Shown here: positions 58,701 through 64,000 of the stretch, one piece after another
How the letters are laid out: each line of letters starts with the position of its first letter
Position numbering within the stretch: position 1 is the stretch's first letter
Assembly: GCA_946811695.1 (NCBI GenBank)
Contig: OX328125.1
Span: forward strand, 97,040,688 to 97,104,687
Direction: 5' to 3'
Length of the DNA stretch: 64,000 bases
From: Gonocerus acuteangulatus
Lineage: Eukaryota; Arthropoda; Insecta; Hemiptera; Coreidae
The notes under the pieces: generated by a model
Told to the model about the DNA's origin: nothing
The model's input: only the letters and a program-made list of their open reading frames with translations
Database searches by the model: none
Translations under genes and position numbers: made by a program

Positions 58701-59651
58701 GTTCTTTGGAAAAAAGAAGCCCCAACCTGGCTGGAAAAGAGTCGTGACTTATAGATAACCCAACCTAAAATTCTGAGTTAATTATAATGGGCGTTGAAAT
58801 TTAAATTAATTTCCTCCCTTTGGAGAGAGAAAGAGAGAAAATCAATATATTTGTCATGTATAAGTGGATGTTAAATTATTATTAAATGTTAAAATCAATA
58901 CATTTGTCATGTAAAAGTGGATGTTAAAATTTAAATTTATTTATTTAAATTTTAACATCCATTATAATTAACTCAGAATTTTAGGAAGGGTTATCTCTAG
59001 GTCACCATCCTTTTCTAGCTAGGATAGGGCTGATGCCTTTTCTTTTTCCCAAAGAAATCCACCACCCCTAGTAGGAATCGAACCTTCAACCTTTGGCACG
59101 GAGTGTTAATTGCTCAAGCCTTAACACTCATGGCCACCGGCCCTCCAAAATTTAAATAAATATATAATAGTTTTGAGAATATTTTCTTTCTTATAGAATC
59201 TTTACATCAGACAAAATAAATATGTGACGTCCCTTTAGATTTGACGCAATCCGCATTTCATGAACATTTAATTCCATTAAAGCAAATAGACAAGTGCTAT
59301 AATTTAAGAAAGAAAATTGTTGATTTTCAGAGCAGGAAGTTGTTTGAGACGATTTACAGCCTTCCGTGGATGCATTGCAGTAAAAAGCTGAATAGATCCA
59401 TCAGCATTATGATGAGCAACACTCTGCAGCCTTTACAGATTAAAGCATTATTAATAGATAACGCTGCGTCTTTGGCATCTTTTGGTGATGTGAGTAGCAT
59501 GAATAGATTGTTACTTACGCTGAATTTAATAATGCTCTTGAGATGTAAAATTCTTATAATCTTATTGAAATTGAGTATTGTTTTAATTTTACAGTTTATG
59601 ATGGCAATGTATAAAATTGCAAACCTGGTCCGCCAAACAGATGTGGTGTGA
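38216..59651 (+). CDS. Insect odorant receptor, gene 2 (six coding exons, 418 aa)
   Basis: Seen: exons 38216-38484, 44549-45118, 55430-55529, 56439-56540, 59331-59489 and 59595-59651 join in one frame with GT/AG borders and the same phases as gene 1. Exon 1 is one codon longer (starts MMEKTKTSS). Hydrophobic segments, the NPYLPPFFFYMPF loop and the C-terminal QPLQIKA block are all conserved, and no disabling change is seen. An acceptor-like gttttcag ends at 38160, again implying a 5' non-coding exon. Known: 7tm_6 odorant receptors are Orco-partnered cation channels of olfactory neurons. Odd: intron 1 is 6.1 kb and intron 2 is 10.3 kb, both packed with transposons, and intron 2 holds the assembly gap. 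It is clearly a tandem paralogue of gene 1; the ligand is unknown. Confidence 0.9.
38599..38646. repeat. (TA)n microsatellite
   Basis: TA run in OR gene 2 intron 1, beside the 3' end of a LINE. Confidence 0.95.
38650..39165 (-). pseudogene. RNase H-class LINE, 3' end
   Basis: Minus strand: LLNLCRSKVRLVTALLKGHC, RMHRHLYSMGLTR and CRLCLEDDETPYHI, matching CRWCWEKDETPKHV of the copy at 4780. A stop follows, then a 3' UTR with a TTCTAATTCTAAT tail next to the TA tract. Confidence 0.75.
39294..39333 (-). ncRNA. Hammerhead ribozyme, type I
   Basis: Minus strand: GCCC, CTGAAGA, G, GTG...CAC, GAAAC, AT, GT, C, GGGC. Stem II is only three solid pairs. Confidence 0.65.
39426..39465 (+). ncRNA. Hammerhead ribozyme, type I
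   Basis: GCCC 39426-39429 pairs with GGGC 39462-39465. CTGAAGA 39430-39436, stem II GTGC/GCAC with loop GAAAAG, GAAAC 39452-39456, helix III AC/GT, cleavage base C39461. Confidence 0.7.
39842..40880 (-). pseudogene. piggyBac-like transposase remnant
   Basis: The minus-strand frame from about 40620 reads PPAVIGHCNHFMGGIGLHDW, EKQTIAIMGKKWYCP, then the cysteine-rich end RCQFADCKGKPLKFC.KC. These match the piggyBac YN..MGGVDL.D and RC...CK.K....C.KC landmarks. TTAACCCATTAAGTAGCC at 39842 suits a TTAA target and CCC terminus. Stops and frameshifts abound; the 5' half is lost next to a Helentron-like element. Confidence 0.65.
40903..41926 (-). mobile_element. Helentron-like family B, lacking 3' end
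   Basis: Left subterminal repeat read as GAGGAAAGTGCT near 41912, TA tract 41770-41801, core units, stopping near 40903 before the 3' hairpin. Confidence 0.6.
42268..42576 (-). pseudogene. Inverted GIY-YIG copy with internal deletion
   Basis: Same protein as the plus copy, but 27 residues are absent between SCNGV and SALAKH. These include GET...RLTQH, so the catalytic arginine helix is gone while the frame is kept. Confidence 0.75.
42554..42922 (+). pseudogene. Penelope-like element GIY-YIG endonuclease domain
   Basis: Encodes CVYQVPCQTPSCNGVFIGET, RLTQHKRTI, SALAKHAITQKHTFNFDDTK, ILST and SECVHI. This is the C-terminal GIY-YIG nuclease of Penelope-like retroelements (GETxxxxxxRLxxH, SALAxHA...H.F.WD..KIL). 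The upstream reverse transcriptase is missing, so it is a 5'-truncated copy. Followed by 3' UTR and a hammerhead-like end at 43417. Confidence 0.8.
43417..43560 (+). mobile_element. Penelope-like 3' terminus with hammerhead-like core
   Basis: CTGACGA, A, stem GGCTAC/GTAGCC (six pairs), GAAACGTC at 43417-43450. Then a ~100-nt tail ending in CACCTCGACGGCTAACTATC, repeated at 54104 and 54892. Helix III has no room for a loop, so a dimeric form would be needed. Confidence 0.6.
43561..44275. other. Mostly unassigned intron sequence
   Basis: 43569-43680 ends GGAACATCCCTACTG and includes GATACC/GGTATC motifs, recalling a hAT terminus; otherwise nothing. Confidence 0.3.
44276..44470 (-). mobile_element. 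tRNA-derived SINE family G fragment
   Basis: GGATTTTCCCCTTT, GGTTAATTAAACGCTGGGCG and CCTAGGGACGGCCTGGGA match the body of the element at 63155-63480. Confidence 0.55.
44549..45118 (+). CDS. OR gene 2 coding exon 2
   Basis: 570 nt, acceptor tattgcag, donor TTGAG|GTGAGT. Same size and phases as gene 1 exon 2, with many substitutions. Encodes TM3, the second extracellular loop and TM4. Confidence 0.9.
45365..45943. mobile_element. hAT-like MITE made of TTTAGTT repeats, 8-bp TSD
   Basis: Ends CAGTGTTGGGCAAAAC and GTTTTGCCCAATATTG match in 14 of 16 inverted positions. The duplication TGTATAAT flanks both sides (45357-45364, 45944-45951). The interior is a degenerate run of TTTAGTT/AAACTAA. No coding capacity. 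Confidence 0.88.
46255..46497 (+). mobile_element. Helentron-like family B, left part
   Basis: GGAAAGTAGCTATTGAGGTT to GATTGAACAAAATCGGTCC, interrupted by the tail of a minus-strand LINE. Confidence 0.6.
46498..48565 (-). pseudogene. I-like LINE, RT and RNase H part
   Basis: Minus strand: AKAICRHVIIESKRQSW, DSSPGPDNITYSML, SIYASGTVPESWANS and then a jump to RSILDYGCVAYSSA. The RT palm with its FADD box is therefore deleted. RNase H follows (LYTGGS with the catalytic Asp lost, ICSDSLSSL, WLPGHE..R.NTIADRQAK, frameshifted), then CRTCNSELTIKHILTNC. The 3' tail is (TAAA)n at 46497-46520. It continues upstream at 52914. Confidence 0.8.
47571..47620. repeat. Hairpin at the LINE RT/RNase H junction
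   Basis: GGAGGTGTTCTTGAATGTATG, TGGT, then its exact complement: 21-bp arms. Confidence 0.85.
49394..50645 (+). mobile_element. Helentron-like family B, complete
   Basis: Both subterminal repeats, hairpin, TA tract, four to five core units and GCAGTTCCTGC 3' end. Inserted in family C. Confidence 0.65.
52342..52591. mobile_element. hAT-type MITE, family D, complete
   Basis: CATGGGCGTATATA...TCATATACGCCCATG with 8-bp duplication CTTCTGTA at 52334-52341 and 52592-52599. Confidence 0.9.
52914..53800 (-). pseudogene. I-like LINE, endonuclease part
   Basis: Minus strand: LTLQETHTTPDKSISLRGFS, GGVAIFVKD, ICNIYLPPSD, then SDLNALSRLW (degraded GDFNAH..WG), SNIDV and, after a frameshift near 53270, SDHFPI and VSWWNEQCKQAVKEKRFALN. 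This is an APE-type endonuclease followed by the linker to the RT. It is cut by the assembly gap on one side and by family C on the other. Confidence 0.8.
53801..54000. other. Assembly gap (200 N)
   Basis: Exactly 200 N; true length unknown. Lies in OR gene 2 intron 2. Confidence 0.99.
54060..54361 (+). repeat. Composite Penelope-end/family C-end, copy 1
   Basis: CTGACGA hammerhead-like core at 54104 (GAAAC kept, one stem base changed), Penelope tail, then the family C 3' end at 54310-54361. Repeated 790 nt further on. Confidence 0.7.
54362..54846 (+). mobile_element. Helentron-like family C core
   Basis: ATCATGGGATTCAGTTGAAA through CGAAGAAATAAGTGCTTAAA and AAAACAGGATAGG. Confidence 0.5.
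54847..55158 (+). repeat. Composite Penelope-end/family C-end, copy 2
   Basis: Near-identical to 54060-54361. Differs by small indels, including an extra GAGTCG at the 3' end; GAAAC has become AAAAC. Confidence 0.7.
55308..55360 (+). ncRNA. Decayed hammerhead-like sequence
   Basis: CTGAAGAAGTGC...GTGCAAAACATGTT keeps the spacing of the other copies, but GAAA is AAAA and stem II is lost. Lies 70 nt before OR gene 2 exon 3. Confidence 0.35.
55430..55529 (+). CDS. OR gene 2 coding exon 3
   Basis: 100 nt, acceptor tactttcag, donor ACAG|GTAGTT. The exon is base-for-base identical to gene 1 exon 3, whereas the intron sequence on both sides differs. Confidence 0.9.
55628..55700. mobile_element. 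Family D end next to (TA)n
   Basis: CATGGGCGTATATAAGG, a short G/C palindrome, then TA repeats. Confidence 0.5.
55701..56438. other. OR gene 2 intron 3, remainder
   Basis: No supported feature. Confidence 0.4.
56439..56540 (+). CDS. OR gene 2 coding exon 4
   Basis: 102 nt, acceptor gttttcag, donor GAG|GTTTGT. Encodes NLPIIFLINFIETLLSEQ and TM6, ending FLGENVTEE. Confidence 0.9.
56930..57285 (-). mobile_element. Helentron-like family B, old core fragment
   Basis: CCTCCTAATGAACCG, CAAATACCAAGTTTTGTTGC and GGTTAACAAACTTGTTCAAT, diverged and without termini. Confidence 0.5.
57286..58600. other. Intron segment with 32-nt inverted repeat
   Basis: 57651-57682 and 58045-58078 are inverted copies (GAGTGGCTTAATATCAAAGA and flanks). 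TTAACCCTTAACCACAGG at 57381 looks like a piggyBac-type TTAA-CCC end, but no partner was found. Confidence 0.45.
58611..58803 (+). mobile_element. tRNA-derived SINE family F
   Basis: GGTGGCCGTGAGTGTTAAGG (A-box side, serine/leucine tRNA-like) and GGTTCAATTCC (B-box), then GGGGTGGTGGATG, AAAAAAGAAGCC and a GGGCGTTGAAATTTAAA tail. Confidence 0.75.
58940..59146 (-). mobile_element. tRNA-derived SINE family F
   Basis: Inverse copy of the previous SINE: GGTTCGATTCC B-box, AAAAGGCATCAGCCCTATCC body. The two form a large inverted pair in OR gene 2 intron 4. Confidence 0.75.
59331..59489 (+). CDS. OR gene 2 coding exon 5
   Basis: 159 nt, acceptor gattttcag, donor GAT|GTGAGT. Encodes SRKLFETIYSLPW and QPLQIKA. 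Confidence 0.9.
59595..59651 (+). CDS. OR gene 2 coding exon 6 (terminal)
   Basis: 57 nt, acceptor ttttacag. Encodes FMMAMYKIANLVRQTDVV and a TGA stop. A polyadenylation-like AATAAA occurs near 59930. Confidence 0.88.
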   Translation, partial: FMMAMYKIANLVRQTDVV

Positions 59652-59799
59652 TCTACCAATTTTGAAATGTTGAACCATCTGCTACTTATATAGTATGTAT
59701 TATAAATACGTATTTATATTGATGGTATTAGAATTATTGTTACAACTAATTGATTGCAATAATTGAAAATGAAAATTCACTTTTTTCTTCTGTTATTTC

Positions 59800-59862
59800 A
59801 GATATCTTACTGAGAAGGAGAGGATTTTATTTGTCTATGATAGTAAATTAAACTATTACAGT
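59800..59862 (+). promoter_or_regulatory. Conserved 3' flank of the OR genes
   Basis: About 150 nt past the stop of gene 2, a block with a tttcag tract followed by AGAGGATTTTAT and AAACTATTA matches 19165-19235 (gene 1) and 27605-27675 (duplicate). Such conservation beyond the stop suggests a shared 3' UTR or a spliced 3' UTR exon. Confidence 0.45.
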
Positions 59863-59869
59863 CTTGTAT

Positions 59870-60690
59870 TTTCTTTCATTTCCAATTCATTTCCATCTTA
59901 TAGAAATATCTTTCACTCATTAAAAATATGAATAAAAAACAAAAATTGAAATGTATTACAAATTTAAGGTGTATAGTAATAATTAATTATTTTTAAAAAA
60001 AATGTATTTCATTTTTGAAAATTTCGGCAGATGACGAAGCATCAAAAAAAAAAAAAAAAAAAAAAAAAATAGAGGTACTTAAGATCCAAGTCATTAAAAT
60101 GAGATGTTTGAGAAGTGTCAAAGGTAAGACTTGTAGAGAAAGGATAGGAATATGATTATAAACAGAAATATTTTAATTTTTAGAACTCATGTCTCCTGTA
60201 CCTAAAAATTGTAAAATAAACATAACTCTCTGTCCTGGGCTAGCCTCTTAAGCAGAATATCGTTTCAAGACAAGGCTTAGCATTAGCCATTCATTTCAAA
60301 TGCACGGAATCAGATACATTGTAAGGTCAATCTGTGTTGAGTGTTGCGTGCACTTAAAAATAAAGCATGTACTAACAGACTGGTGAAAATTTACCCATAT
60401 TAAAGTAAACAAAATTTACTCACAGAAAGTGTGTGGTGTGATTACAATTAAGTGACTATATATTAGTAGAAAGTGCAGTCTTAGCTTTAACTCAAATCCA
60501 TGTGATTAAACAAAGGTTACCACTCCGTAGTTACAACAACCCTGAAAGGAGTGGTAGCTGGAAAAACTGAAGCTTCAATTTGTGTAGATCCAACTACCCT
60601 GTAGTAGTGGTTGCCTAACGAGAATTACTGTTATTAACACATTATCCCAGGGGAAAACTCAATGCGCTAAAATAAGCATATTCAGAAACC
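59870..60690. other. Downstream of OR gene 2, unassigned
   Basis: AT-rich; poly(A) run at 60043-60069. No gene seen. Confidence 0.4.
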
Positions 60691-62280
60691 ACTTGCCCCT
60701 AGAGAAAGAGAGAGAGATTAAACACTAATTTTCTCTTAAGAGACGCCATGCAATACTTATCTCTAAAGATGGGCCAAATAATAATTTCTGTTGAAGAGGG
60801 ATCATACAATACTGATATGAAAACAAAGATCAGAACTTGTCTCTAAAGAAATATGAAAAAATAATTTTTTATAAGCAGAGATAATATCGTCGATACAAAT
60901 GCAAAGTATCGAACATGAAAAACGCATTTTTCATTCTCAATCTTTACTGATTGCTGTTGGATTGATGGACGGCAAACTCTCGAATCTTTGTTCAATCAGT
61001 GAAAGGGAAAGTAACCTCTGTCAAAAGGTCGAATCTGCCGACTATTTGACTGTCCAAAAGCAAATTAGAGTGCAACATTTGAATAAAAGTATTTTCACTC
61101 TGGAAAGTGGTGATTTTGACATTCGATACTTTCCATTTGTATCAAAGATATATTACTTGTTTCAGCAGAAAGGTCAAACAATATTTTTCTACAAAGAGAG
61201 TTAATAGAGCACTTGACACAGAAGAATAGTCAAATCAAAATTTTCTCAAAAGAGAGATCACAAAGTACTTAACTCTAATCTGGATCAAAAATGTTCTTTT
61301 CAAAAGAGGGACACTGCTTACTAACTCACGGACATCTTATGCAAAAAACAGACAGACCAAAATCCAGGCATTGTAACGAGGACCTTACAGTAAAACACAT
61401 ACTTATAGACTGTAGACAGAGAGACAACTTGCAAATACCACACGACTTAGTTGAAATATTAGCCCTTACATCAACACAATACTCAAACATTTAAAAACAC
61501 TCAACATATACTCAAAGATTTAATAAAATATGTAAAATTTATAGTAAAGTATAGTTGAGCTTTAGTGTTTTTTTTTTCTAAATGAAATTTCCAATTGCCC
61601 TCCATCTGCATTAGAAGTAAAAAAATCGAATTGAGATAATTTTAATTTAAATACTTATACATATTCCTTATAATATATATACCTATGTATATTTATTTAT
61701 TTTCTAATCCTTTATTTACTATTATTTTGTTGTTTTCAGTTTCATTTATTTTGTTATACTTTATAATTATTTATTTCATTTTATTTATTTATTTATCTTT
61801 TTCTTTTGGACTGAGACAGATTTTCATAGTGATAAACTGTAAGGAGACCATCGCCAAACGTTACGGGTCTCTGAAAACAAATAAATAAACAAAAGAGGGA
61901 CAGAACATGTCCCAAGAAGAGGGGCAAACAATATTTTTTCTCTAAAGAGAGATAATATAGTTTCTGTCCTAGAAGAGGTATCAAATATTAATTTTCTAAA
62001 AAGGAATCACACAGTATTTGTCTCTAAAGAGTCGTAACACAATAAGATTCCCTATATATCTATAACACAGTATTTTTCTTTAAAGATGAATAAAACAAAA
62101 TTTCCATAAGGGAGATAATACAAACATTTCAAAATGAGGGGTTAAACAATATGTTTTCTCTAAAGAGAGATAACACAGTTTTTTTTTGCGAGAAGTTGGG
62201 TCAAACAGTAACTTTCTATAAAGAGAGGTAATTCAGTACTTGTATCTAAAGAGGGTTCAAACAATAATTAATCAAATTTC
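60690..62280. repeat. Degenerate ~28-bp tandem array
   Basis: Repeating TCTCTAAAGAGAGATAACAC followed by AGTATTTG, alternating with AGAGGGTCAAACAATA variants. Interrupted by a LINE end at 61310-61890. Confidence 0.65.
61310..61890 (+). pseudogene. I-like LINE 3' end
   Basis: HGHLMQKTDRPKSRHCNEDL, TVKHILIDCRQRDNLQIPHD parallels HEYLMSNKDKPTCRTCNSEL of the copy at 46668. A 3' UTR ends in AAATAAATAAAC. Confidence 0.75.
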
Positions 62281-62914
62281 TTTTTTTAAATTCAGGCATC
62301 TCAGACAAACATAATGGATAATTGGAAGGATCATCTCTGACAAAGATAATGGTGTTTTCCCAAGTGACGGTTTCTTTTTATTAAAATAGAAAAATTGAGT
62401 TTTTATTTTATAACCCTTCAGTGGTTGCAGTGGCTCAGTGAAATCATTGTCATTATTTATTTTTGATCATTTTCCTCTTTATTTTTGTCATGCAACCTCT
62501 AATTCTTTGGTTTTTCTTGCATTTTTTGAAGAATCCTGGATTAAATAGCAAGGGTTGAACGTAAAAAAAAAAAGTGTTGGTTCAGGAGTAATTGTGCATT
62601 GAATTGTGGCTAGGGGTCTCTCAGACCCAGTGCAACCATTGGAGATAGATTTTTTTTTTTTTAACCACATTCCATTCTCCGCAGAATGTTGGTGGAATTA
62701 ATTTATTTACTATTCAGAAAACAAATAAAAGTAACTGTAAGGAATTTGAAAAAAAAGTGTTTTTGAATGAGCTTGGTAGCCAACTTTATAAGGACCAGCT
62801 TCATCTCCATCTTGCGCACTATACTTTAGTACCACATGGAATCGAAAGAAGTATTTGTAAAATACTAAACTGTAGTCCATCAACAAAACATAGCAGAAGC
62901 TCCTACAGAAGTAA
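62281..62914. other. Unassigned AT-rich sequence
   Basis: No supported feature. Confidence 0.4.
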
Positions 62915-64000
62915 AACAAGTCCGACTCACAGGAACTGCATCATCTTAGCAGAGTTATTACTTTGGTTAGACCTTTCTTGAAATGCTTTTATGGCCCAAG
63001 ATGCCTGACAGATGGCAAGGTTGCCCTTACCTGGAAAGATGACTTCCCGACATACCCTACGTTTGCTCTAGGCAAACACTATTACTAAAATGTTTCTCAT
63101 TTTCTTGTCTTCTTTTACTATAATACTAATTTTACTGATAAATGCAATTAAAAACAAAAAGAAATCAGTCCCGTAGCAGGCCACAAGGGCCCAGAGGGGC
63201 AGATACTGTAGAGGTATCTGATTCTTGACCATACGGCACACTAGGGAGGTAATGTGGTCAGTAATAGTAATATGCTCCGGCCACCTGATTTTTTCCCCTT
63301 TGCAAATACCATTCATTATTAATTAATTAAAGGCTGGATGTGCCTAGGGACGTTTTGGGACCCCAAGCCAACCCTCGACCGACGATACTAGAAGAAAAAA
63401 TCTTCAGTGAGCGCTGGGGTTTTGAACCTGGGTCCTCCAGTTCATTAGTCGAGCGCTCTACCACTGAGCTAACCTCGCACCAATTAAAAAAAATTTAAAA
63501 GCGGGTTAACCAACCGTTCAAAAGAACAAACTGAACACATTTAAAGTTTTAAGCAGTTATTTCTCCGATTGACATCGTCTTATAAGAAATTAGTTCAGAT
63601 CCTTTTCTGTAGAGAATTTAGTAAGCAATCGAATTGTCATCGTCCACTTACCACGATTTGCTAACCGTTTTCGAGATATTTACAGAAATATACTAAGATC
63701 CCAAAACTTTTCATGTCTATTAATTTCATGTTTCTTTATAATACTTCCTAAACTCCAAATGAAACCAAAATTTAAAAATGTAGCTTCGATGTATTTCAAA
63801 CACGATTTTAAGTACCAAAACATAAAATTACAAGTTACAAAAATATTTTTTTCCACTTTCTCAAAAACGGTTTCAGATGTCGCCTTAAAAATGGTTCATT
63901 CTTTTTCCTATGCCCAGGAACCTATATAACGAGTACCTGCAAGCATATGGGCACGAAAACGTAAACGTTAAGATTTTTTTCGCGCGAATTTCGCCCCATA
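62915..64000 (-). mobile_element. Helentron-like family C, with nested SINE
   Basis: Plus strand starts AAGTCCGACTCACAGGAACT, then CATCATCTTAGC, and runs to the window edge through TTTTCGAGATATTTA and TTCGCGCGAATTTCGCCCC. A SINE interrupts it at 63155. Confidence 0.55.
63155..63480 (-). mobile_element. tRNA-derived SINE family G with 10-bp TSD
   Basis: The minus strand starts GTGCGAGGTTAGCTCAGTGG (A-box) with GGTTCAAAACCCC (B-box), a 5' tRNA-like head whose acceptor ends no longer pair. The body has CCTAGG and GGGGAAAAAATCAGG. CAATTAAAAA is duplicated at 63145-63154 and 63481-63490. Confidence 0.8.

Noticed and set aside
59354..59659. 101-codon minus-strand frame
   Set aside because: Antisense shadow of OR gene 2 exons 5 and 6.
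60899..61204. 101-codon open frame downstream of OR gene 2
   Set aside because: It lies within the degenerate tandem array, shows no family motif, and has no splice or promoter support.
63400..63480. tRNA gene on the minus strand
   Set aside because: A- and B-boxes are present, but the acceptor stem does not pair and the sequence continues into a SINE body with target duplication.
1..64000. CRISPR array, operon or prophage
   Set aside because: Spliced genes, SINEs and LINEs mark eukaryotic DNA; no spacer-repeat pattern is present.

Overview
This window is AT-rich nuclear DNA of an insect. Insect odorant receptor genes with spliced, phase-consistent exons, pervasive nested transposons, (TA)n microsatellites and a 200-base run of N (53801-54000, an assembly gap) all point that way. 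The order cannot be fixed from the sequence.

Host genes. Two intact, tandem, same-strand odorant receptor (OR, 7tm_6 family) genes are present. OR gene 1 has six coding exons between 9966 and 19058 (417 aa). OR gene 2 has six coding exons between 38216 and 59651 (418 aa). Exon sizes and intron phases match (266/269, 570, 100, 102, 159 and 57 nt; phases 2,2,0,0,0), so they arose by tandem duplication. Exon 3 is identical at all 100 nucleotides while the other exons have diverged. A third, near-identical copy of the last exon (27442-27498) lies in a recent duplication of about 2.5 kb downstream of gene 1. I found no other convincing host gene.

Upstream of gene 1 (1-9900): a hammerhead-ribozyme repeat cut by the window edge, a unique-looking block that recurs upstream of gene 2 (222-1240 and 29850-30520), a pogo-like remnant, a 5S-rRNA-derived SINE with target-site duplication, LINE fragments, a Helentron-like element carrying a palindromic hammerhead insertion, and further 5S and tRNA SINEs.

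Gene 1 (9966-19058) has introns holding LINE and Penelope-like scraps, a hammerhead repeat, a hAT-type MITE and a Helentron-like element with a perfect 100-bp-arm palindrome in its TA tract. Between the genes (19.4-38.2 kb) lie LINE pseudogenes, a PIF/Harbinger fragment, minisatellites, the terminal-exon duplication, more Helentron-like elements, a second pogo-like copy and nested LINE insertions.

Gene 2 is spread over 21 kb because intron 1 (6 kb) and intron 2 (10 kb) are filled with nested insertions: LINE, hammerhead palindrome, piggyBac remnant and a Penelope-like GIY-YIG inverted repeat in intron 1; a hAT-like element with 8-bp TSD, and a LINE split by a Helentron-like element that itself holds two more insertions, in intron 2. 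Downstream (59.7-64 kb) are a degenerate 28-bp tandem array, a LINE 3' end and a Helentron-like copy with a tRNA-SINE inserted.

The most unusual signal is a family of short repeats carrying what read as complete minimal type I hammerhead ribozymes. They are arranged as inverted pairs next to (TA)n tracts, and palindromes of this kind sit inside the TA tracts of Helentron-like elements.
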